From contig OZ257249.1 in NCBI GenBank assembly GCA_965279565.1, positions 620,001-684,000 on the forward strand: a stretch of DNA of 64,000 bases. Reading direction: 5' to 3'. The translations under genes were made by a program, and so were the position numbers. Origin of the DNA: Tagaea sp965279565. Lineage in GTDB: Bacteria > Pseudomonadota > Alphaproteobacteria > CACIAM-22H2. Below, in pieces: positions 58,273-64,000 of the stretch; position 1 is the stretch's first letter; each line of letters opens with the position of its first letter. The notes below the pieces were generated by a model. That model made no database searches and was not told where the DNA came from. It saw only the letters and a list, made by a program, of their open reading frames with translations.

Positions 58273-61200
58273 TGCATCTGCTGGCCGCCACGCCGGGACT
58301 TGTTCTCGACGACGACCGGGCGGTCGATCTCGCCCAGTCGGCGGCCGGCATCGTCCTGCTGACGATGGCGGACAGCGAGATCGTCGGGCTCGCGCGCGCC
58401 CGCACCTCGACGGGCACGAAGCTGCGTCTCGCCAACGCGCTCGCCCTCAAGCATCCCTACTCCGTCGATCTCTATGTCGAGAAGACGCTGGCCGGTGCGC
58501 GCGTGATCGTGGCGCGCCTGCTCGGCGGGCGCGGCTACTGGCCTTATGGCGTGGACCGGCTGGTCGAGACGGCGCGCACGAACGGTGCCCTGCTCGCGTT
58601 GCTGCCCGGCGACGAGAAGCCGGATGCCGAATTGCAGCAGCTCTCGACCGTGACGCCGGACACGTATGCGCGGCTGCACGCGTATTTCACGCATGGCGGG
58701 CCGGCGAACTATGCGGCCGCGCTTGCCTTCCTCGACGATCTCGCTGACGACACGGCGAAAGCCCCGCCGCCCGTGCCCGTCGCGCGCGCCGGCCGTCTTG
58801 TCCATGCGCACGCACGGCCGGGTGCACCGGTCGCGGCGCTCGTTTTCTATCGCGCGCATTATCAGGCGGGCGACATCGCGGCCGTCGAAGCGCTCGTCGC
58901 CGCCCTCGCGGCCCGGAACCTCGACGTGCACGCGTTCTACGTGTCGAGCCTCAAGGACGCGTCGGTCGCGGCGTTCCTCGCCGCCGAGCTTGCCGCAAGT
59001 CCGCCCGACATCGCGATCAACCTGACCGGTTTTGCCGTGGGCGAAGGCGATCCGCTCGCCGCGTTCGACGTGCCCGTCCTGCAGGCCGTGCTTGCCGCAC
59101 AGACCGTGGAGGCGTGGCGCGCCGATACGCGCGGCCTTGCCCCGCGCGACATCGCGATGAACGTGGCGCTGCCGGAACTCGACGGGCGCATCCTGTCGCG
59201 CGCCGTCGGCTTCAAGGGGCCGCTGGGGCGCGACGAAGCGTGCGAGACCGAGCTTGTCGGCTTCGTGCCGGAACCTGGCCGCGTCGCCTTCGTCGCCGAT
59301 CTCGCCGCCAACTGGGTGAAGCTGCGCCGCAAGAAGCCGGCCGAACGGCGCGTGGCACTCGTGCTCGCCAACTATCCGGGCAAGGACGGGCGGCTTGCCA
59401 ACGGCGTGGGGCTCGACACGCCGGCCGCATGCTGCGCGATCCTCGCCGCCCTCGCGCGCGAAGGCTATTCGGCTGCCGGCGCGCCGAAGGATTCGGCGGC
59501 CCTGATGCGCGTGCTGCTCGACGGGCCGACGAACCGGCGCAAGCGGGCGGATGGCGGCGTGCGCTTCCCGCTCGACGCCTATCGCGCGTTCTTCGCCACG
59601 CTTCCCGATGCCGTCCGCAAGGCGGTGAACGCGCGCTGGGGTGCGCCGGAAGCCGATCCGCGCATCGACGGCGACGCGTTCGTGCTGCCGGTCCATCCCT
59701 TCGGCAATGTCGCGGTCGCGATCCAGCCCGCGCGCGGCTACGAGATCGACCCGGCGGCGACATATCACGACCCCGCCCTCGTCCCGCCGCACGGCTATCT
59801 CGCGTTCCATGCGTGGCTGCGCGGTTTCGATGCGGCTGTACACGTGGGCAAGCACGGCAATCTCGAATGGCTGCCGGGCAAGGGGATCGCCCTTTCGGAC
59901 GAATGCTTCCCGGAAGCGGCACTCGGCCCCATGCCCAATCTCTATCCCTTCATCGTCAACGATCCGGGCGAAGGCACGCAAGCCAAGCGCCGCGCTTCGG
60001 CCGTCACGATCGACCATCTCACGCCGCCGCTGACGCGCGCGGGATCCTACGGTCCCCAGGCCGCACTCGAACGCCTGATCGACGAATACGACGAGGCGAG
60101 CCGTCTCGACCCGCGCCGCATGCCGTCGCTCGCCGCCGAGATCCTCGACATCGCGCGACGCACCGGGCTGGCGGCCGAATGCGGCATTGCCGAAAGCGAC
60201 GCCCCGGGTGCCGCACTGCCCAAGCTCGACGGGCTGCTGTGCGAACTGAAGGAACACCAGATCCGCGACGGGCTGCACGTGTTCGGCACGTCGCCGGATG
60301 GCGTGCAGCGCCGCGACACGCTCGTCGCCATCGCGCGATCCCCCCGTCTCGGCGGTCGGCCGCAGGACGAATCGCTGCAGCGCGCCATCGCGCGCGATCT
60401 CGGGCTGCCGTTCGATCCGCTCGATTGCGACATGACCGTGCATGGCGAAGCGGTCGAACGGATCGAGGAACACGCCGCCCGCCTCGTCGACGGCGAGACT
60501 CCGCCCGGCCCCGCAAGTGCCGCCGTGTGCGGCTGGATCGCCGCCACGCTCGCCCCCGCGTTCGACGCGAGCGGCGCACGCGAGATAGAGGCGCTGCTGG
60601 CCGGGCTCGCCGGAAGGCGCGTGGCACCCGGCCCCTCGGGTGCGCCGTCGCGCGGCCGGCCCGACGTGCTGCCCACGGGACGGAACTTCTATTCGGTCGA
60701 TCTGCGCGCCGTGCCCACACCGTCGGCCTGGGCGCTGGGCTGGAAATCGGCCGGCCTGCTGCTGGAGCGCCACCTGCAGGACCACGGCGACTGGCCCAAG
60801 GCCGTTGCGCTGTCGGCCTGGGGCACGGCCAACATGCGCACCGGCGGCGACGACATCGCGCAGGGTCTCGCACTTATGGGCGTGAAGCCCACCTGGGACC
60901 CGTCGAGCCTGCGCGTGACGGGGTTCGAAGTACTTTCGCTCGACCTGCTCGACCGGCCGCGTGTGGACGTCACGCTGCGCGTGTCGGGTTTCTTCCGCGA
61001 CGCGTTCGCGGGCCTGATCGACCTGTTCGACGCCGCCGCGCGCAAGGTGGCCTCGCTCGACGAGCCCGCACATCTCAACCCGCTCGCCGCGCGCGTGCGT
61101 GCCGAAGGCGGCGGGCGCGAGGCGGCCACGCGCGTGTTCGGCTCGAAGCCGGGTGCCTACGGCGCGGGCCTGCAGGCGCTGATCGACGAAGGCGGCTGGA

Positions 61201-61826
61201 GCGATGCGGGCGATCTCGCGCGCGCCTATGTCGCGTGGGGCGGCTATGCCTATCGCGCGGGGGCCGAAGGCGAGGCCGCGCACGACCTGTTCGAGAAGCG
61301 CCTCGCGCGCGTCGAGGCCGTGCTGCACAACCAGGACAATCGCGAGCACGACCTGCTCGACAGCGACGACTATTACCAGTTCGAAGGCGGGCTCGCGGCG
61401 GCCGTGACCGCGCTTTCCGGCCGCACGCCCGTCCTCTACCACAACGACCATTCGCGGCCCGATGCGCCCAAGGTGCGCACGCTCAAGGAAGAGATTGCCC
61501 GCGTCGTGCGCGCACGCGCGACCAATCCCAAATGGATCGAAGGCTGCAGGCGCCACGGCTACAAGGGTGCTTTCGAGATGGCCGCGACGGTCGATTACCT
61601 GTTCGCCTTCGCCGCGACCACGCCGTGCGTGGAAAGCCGCCAGTTCGACGCGCTGTTCGACGCCTATCTGCGCGACGCCGATACGCGCGCCTTCGTCGCC
61701 TCGGTCAATGCGCCCGCACTACGCGAGATGGCCGAACGCTTCGACGAGGCCCGCGCGCGCGGCCTGTGGCGGCCGGGCAGCAACGACGCGCCCGCTTTGA
61801 TCGACGAACTCAAGAGGATTCCATGA
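58272..61826 (+). CDS. cobN: Cobaltochelatase subunit CobN
   Basis: Large subunit of the aerobic cobaltochelatase, which inserts cobalt into hydrogenobyrinic acid a,c-diamide with ATP and CobST. It is 1184 residues, slightly short of the usual 1250 or so. Signatures include VGKHGNLEWLPGKGIALS (about 528-545), DNREHDLLDSDDYYQFEGGL (about 1020-1039) and the final HGYKGAFEMAATVDYLFAF. The ATG at 58272 overlaps the cobW stop in TGATG. CobN is the marker for the aerobic pathway; its partner AAA+ subunits are outside the window. Confidence 0.95.
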   Translation: MHLLAATPGLVLDDDRAVDLAQSAAGIVLLTMADSEIVGLARARTSTGTKLRLANALALKHPYSVDLYVEKTLAGARVIVARLLGGRGYWPYGVDRLVETARTNGALLALLPGDEKPDAELQQLSTVTPDTYARLHAYFTHGGPANYAAALAFLDDLADDTAKAPPPVPVARAGRLVHAHARPGAPVAALVFYRAHYQAGDIAAVEALVAALAARNLDVHAFYVSSLKDASVAAFLAAELAASPPDIAINLTGFAVGEGDPLAAFDVPVLQAVLAAQTVEAWRADTRGLAPRDIAMNVALPELDGRILSRAVGFKGPLGRDEACETELVGFVPEPGRVAFVADLAANWVKLRRKKPAERRVALVLANYPGKDGRLANGVGLDTPAACCAILAALAREGYSAAGAPKDSAALMRVLLDGPTNRRKRADGGVRFPLDAYRAFFATLPDAVRKAVNARWGAPEADPRIDGDAFVLPVHPFGNVAVAIQPARGYEIDPAATYHDPALVPPHGYLAFHAWLRGFDAAVHVGKHGNLEWLPGKGIALSDECFPEAALGPMPNLYPFIVNDPGEGTQAKRRASAVTIDHLTPPLTRAGSYGPQAALERLIDEYDEASRLDPRRMPSLAAEILDIARRTGLAAECGIAESDAPGAALPKLDGLLCELKEHQIRDGLHVFGTSPDGVQRRDTLVAIARSPRLGGRPQDESLQRAIARDLGLPFDPLDCDMTVHGEAVERIEEHAARLVDGETPPGPASAAVCGWIAATLAPAFDASGAREIEALLAGLAGRRVAPGPSGAPSRGRPDVLPTGRNFYSVDLRAVPTPSAWALGWKSAGLLLERHLQDHGDWPKAVALSAWGTANMRTGGDDIAQGLALMGVKPTWDPSSLRVTGFEVLSLDLLDRPRVDVTLRVSGFFRDAFAGLIDLFDAAARKVASLDEPAHLNPLAARVRAEGGGREAATRVFGSKPGAYGAGLQALIDEGGWSDAGDLARAYVAWGGYAYRAGAEGEAAHDLFEKRLARVEAVLHNQDNREHDLLDSDDYYQFEGGLAAAVTALSGRTPVLYHNDHSRPDAPKVRTLKEEIARVVRARATNPKWIEGCRRHGYKGAFEMAATVDYLFAFAATTPCVESRQFDALFDAYLRDADTRAFVASVNAPALREMAERFDEARARGLWRPGSNDAPALIDELKRIP

Positions 61827-62419
61827 CCGACGACATCCACGCCGCCAAGATGCGCCGCATCAAGGAAGCCCGCGACCGCATGATGGCGGAGAAATCGGGC
61901 GAGAAAGGCCTGCTGATCGTCCATACCGGCAAGGGCAAGGGCAAGTCGTCCTCGGCCTTCGGCATGGTCATGCGCTGCCTCGGCCACGGCATGAAGGTCG
62001 GCATCGTCCAGTTCGTGAAGGGGGCGTGGGACACCGGCGAGGCGCGCCTGCTCAAGCGCTTCCCCGAACTGTGCGAGATCCAGACGCTGGGCGAAGGCTT
62101 CACGTGGGAGACGCAGGACAAGGCGCGCGACATCGCGGCGGCCGAGCGCGCCTGGACCGAGTCCAAACGCATGCTCGCCGACGAGAGCCTGCGCATGGTC
62201 GTACTCGACGAGCTGAACATAGCACTCCGCAACGGCTATTTCCCGGTCGAACCGGTTCTCGAGGCGATCGCCGCGCGCCCGCCGATGCAGCATTGCGTGG
62301 TCACGGGCCGCAATGCGCCGCAGGAAATGATCGACGCGGCCGACCTCGTGACCGAGATGACGATGGTCAAGCATCCGTTCCGCGACGGCATCAAGGCGCA
62401 GGCGGGGGTCGAGTTCTAG
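61823..62419 (+). CDS. cobO: Corrinoid adenosyltransferase
   Basis: Attaches the 5'-deoxyadenosyl group to cob(I)yrinic acid a,c-diamide. It is 198 residues, the CobO/BtuR fold: P-loop LLIVHTGKGKGKSSSAFGM (about 30-48), VQFVKGAWDTGE, the Trp in EGFTWET and LDELNIALRNGY (about 130-141). The ATG overlaps the cobN stop in ATGA and cobQ follows after 4 bp. Confidence 0.95.
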   Translation: MTDDIHAAKMRRIKEARDRMMAEKSGEKGLLIVHTGKGKGKSSSAFGMVMRCLGHGMKVGIVQFVKGAWDTGEARLLKRFPELCEIQTLGEGFTWETQDKARDIAAAERAWTESKRMLADESLRMVVLDELNIALRNGYFPVEPVLEAIAARPPMQHCVVTGRNAPQEMIDAADLVTEMTMVKHPFRDGIKAQAGVEF

Positions 62420-62423
62420 GACG

Positions 62424-63884
62424 ATGGCCGCGCGCGCGCTCATGTTCCAGGGGACGGGGTCGGACGTCGGCAAGTCGCTGGTCGTCGCCGGCCTTGCGCG
62501 CGCCTTCGCCAACCGCGGGCTCGCCGTGCGCCCGTTCAAGCCGCAGAACATGTCGAACAACGCCGCCGTCACCGCCGACGGCGGCGAAATCGGCCGCGCG
62601 CAGGCCCTGCAGGCGCGCGCAGCCCGCGTGCCCGCGACCAGCGACATGAACCCGGTCCTGCTGAAGCCGCAGTCCGAGACCGGCGCGCAGATCGTCGTGC
62701 AGGGCAAGGTCTTCGGCACGGCGCGCGCGGCGGCGTATCATGCACTCAAGCCGCAGCTGATGGCCCGCGTGCTGGAAAGCTTCGGAAGGCTCGCCGCCGG
62801 GGCCGATCTCGTCCTCGTCGAGGGCGCCGGCTCGCCCGCCGAGATCAACCTGCGCGCGGGCGACATCGCCAACATGGGGTTCGCCGCGGCTGCCGACGTG
62901 CCCGTCGTGCTGGTCGGCGATATCGACCGCGGCGGCGTGATCGCGTCCTTCGCCGGCACGATGGCGCTGCTGCAGCCCGACGAACGCGCGCGCGTGGCGG
63001 GCTGCATCGTCAACAAGTTCCGCGGCGACATCGCCCTGTTCGACGGCGGACGCCGGGCGATCGAGACGCATGCCGGGATCGCGTGCCTCGGCGTGATCCC
63101 GTGGTTCGCCGACGCGCGCCTGCTGCCGGCCGAGGATGGCGCTTCGCTGGGCGGCCGCTATGCCGCGCGCGACGGCGCCATCAAGATCCGCGTGCCGCGC
63201 CTGCCCTGCATCGCCAATTTCGACGATCTGGACCCGCTCGCGGCGGAGGCCGACGTCGATCTCGCTTTGCTCGAACCGGGCGAAGCGCTGCCGGGCGACT
63301 GCGATGCGGTGCTGCTGCCAGGTTCGAAGGCGACGATCGCCGATCTCGCCTTCCTGCGTGCGCAGGGCTGGGACATCGACATCGCGGCGCATGTGCGGCG
63401 CGGCGGGGCGCTCGTCGGCCTGTGCGGCGGCTACCAGATGCTCGGGCGTACGCTCGCCGATCCCAGCGGCATTGAAGGACCGGCAGGGACCGTGCCGGGC
63501 CTCGGCCTGCTGCCCGTCGATACGGTGCTTGCACCAGAAAAGACGCTGCGCGAAGTGCATGCACTCGACGCGCTGTCGGGCTGCGGCGTGCATGGCTACG
63601 AGATCCATCTCGGTCGCACGCAGGGCGGCGCGTCGCCGCTGCTGTCGCTCGACGGCCGCGCTGAGGGTGCTGTCTCCGTCGACGGGCGCGTCCGGGGCAG
63701 CTACATCCACGGCCTGTTCGCGTCGGACGCGTATCGCGCGCACTGGCTTGCCACGCTGCGCGCCGGGCGGAATTCCGGGTTCGCCTACGAGATGCAGGTG
63801 GAAGCCACGCTCGACCGGCTCGCCGCGCACATCGCCGCCGCCGTCGATCTCGACCGGCTGCTGGGGCTGGCGCGATGTCTCTAG
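62424..63884 (+). CDS. cobQ: Cobyric acid synthase
   Basis: Amidates the b, d, e and g side chains of adenosylcobyrinic acid a,c-diamide with glutamine. It is 486 residues: a dethiobiotin-synthetase-like ATPase domain (about 1-235) with QGTGSDVGKSLVVAGL at 8-23 and KPQNMSNNAAV at about 38-48, then a glutaminase-like domain (about 255-440) with the nucleophile Cys in GLCGGYQMLGR and the base His in HGYEIHLGRT. Its stop shares CTAG with a convergent gene cut by the right edge. Confidence 0.95.
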   Translation: MAARALMFQGTGSDVGKSLVVAGLARAFANRGLAVRPFKPQNMSNNAAVTADGGEIGRAQALQARAARVPATSDMNPVLLKPQSETGAQIVVQGKVFGTARAAAYHALKPQLMARVLESFGRLAAGADLVLVEGAGSPAEINLRAGDIANMGFAAAADVPVVLVGDIDRGGVIASFAGTMALLQPDERARVAGCIVNKFRGDIALFDGGRRAIETHAGIACLGVIPWFADARLLPAEDGASLGGRYAARDGAIKIRVPRLPCIANFDDLDPLAAEADVDLALLEPGEALPGDCDAVLLPGSKATIADLAFLRAQGWDIDIAAHVRRGGALVGLCGGYQMLGRTLADPSGIEGPAGTVPGLGLLPVDTVLAPEKTLREVHALDALSGCGVHGYEIHLGRTQGGASPLLSLDGRAEGAVSVDGRVRGSYIHGLFASDAYRAHWLATLRAGRNSGFAYEMQVEATLDRLAAHIAAAVDLDRLLGLARCL

Positions 63885-64000
63885 AGCAGCAGCATCATCC
63901 GGCCGGTGGCCAGCGCCCCGATCAGGCCCGCCTGCACGAGGCACGCGACCACGAACAGCCAGAGTGCCCGGCGCATGTCCGCGACGTTGGCGCGCGCCCG
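63881..64000 (-). CDS. C-terminal end of a membrane protein, possibly CobD/CbiB, cut by window edge
   Basis: Only 39 residues before a TAG are inside the window. They read NVADMRRALWLFVVACLVQA then a hydrophobic tail ending RMMLLL. A final helix after D(M/I)RRAL resembles the C terminus of CobD/CbiB, the membrane enzyme that makes adenosylcobinamide phosphate, which is the one mid-pathway gene missing from this cluster. The match rests on very few residues, so this is a suggestion only. Confidence 0.35.
   Translation of the reverse strand, partial: RARANVADMRRALWLFVVACLVQAGLIGALATGRMMLLL

Noticed and set aside
58167..61556. Open minus-strand frame of 1129 codons opposite cobN
   Set aside because: Antisense shadow caused by high third-position G+C in cobN. 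Its composition is biased to Arg, Gly, Ala and His and no domain is recognisable.

Overview
The window is one stretch of a G+C-rich (roughly two-thirds G+C, judged by eye) chromosome with dense coding and many ATGA or TGATG start/stop overlaps. Gene content points to an alphaproteobacterium, probably Rhodospirillales-like: a RegB/RegA redox two-component pair, DUF2336 and FYDLN-acid proteins, a two-cold-shock-domain protein, the aroA-cmk-rpsA-sppA-ihfB-lapA housekeeping block, a TRAP transporter and an aerobic-type cobalamin cluster. No genus can be named from the sequence alone. There is no prophage, transposase or CRISPR array.

Layout. 1-2.3 kb: end of a TRAP transporter operon and a single-domain response regulator. 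2.5-8.7 kb: an RNA-binding RRM protein, then a four-gene minus-strand operon of three tandem paralogues of an unrecognised family followed by a pentapeptide-repeat protein, and a FemAB-like gene with a tiny membrane protein. 8.6-13.5 kb: threonyl-tRNA synthetase without a TGS domain, a TrmH-type rRNA methyltransferase, an exported protein, a PilZ protein and a LysR regulator. 13.6-24.4 kb: an interspersed palindromic repeat, a short MetE-like protein, a three-subunit 2-oxoacid oxidoreductase whose extra subunit suggests coupling to NAD(P), three catabolic or dehydrogenase genes, tRNA-Ala(GGC) with its own promoter and terminator, and a FYDLN protein. 24.6-35.9 kb: the aroA-cmk-rpsA-GNAT-sppA-ihfB-lapA block, two amino-acid oxidoreductases, a double cold-shock gene with a long leader, rlmJ and an orphan iron-binding protein. 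35.9-46.6 kb: DUF2336 and degenerate-EAL proteins, a repeat-rich A+T-richer gap, an adenylate cyclase gene flanked by two copies of the 3' end of a UDP-glucuronate decarboxylase gene, an AbiEii-type nucleotidyltransferase with a Phd-like partner under a probable leaderless promoter, and polysaccharide genes. 46.6-53 kb: RegA/RegB, an ABC-2 exporter with a hydrolase, and a LysR/EamA pair. 53-64 kb: cobalamin genes cobT, cobS, a CobC-like phosphatase and, behind a cobalamin riboswitch, cobU-cobW-cobN-cobO-cobQ.

How the parts work together. The right end is a vitamin B12 module covering cobalt insertion (CobN, CobW), corrinoid adenosylation (CobO), side-chain amidation (CobQ) and nucleotide-loop assembly (CobU, CobT, CobS, phosphatase). 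The riboswitch shuts it off through a hairpin that covers the cobU ribosome binding site. The kor operon would supply low-potential electrons or NAD(P)H from 2-oxoglutarate, and RegB/RegA is the matching redox sensor. The decarboxylase, the WcaJ-type transferase and the membrane glycosyltransferase-like protein belong to surface polysaccharide synthesis.

The strongest candidates for something undescribed are the tandem-paralogue/pentapeptide operon (2993-7432), the duplicated gene end around the cyclase (38723-40825) and the toxin-antitoxin-like pair (41872-43021).
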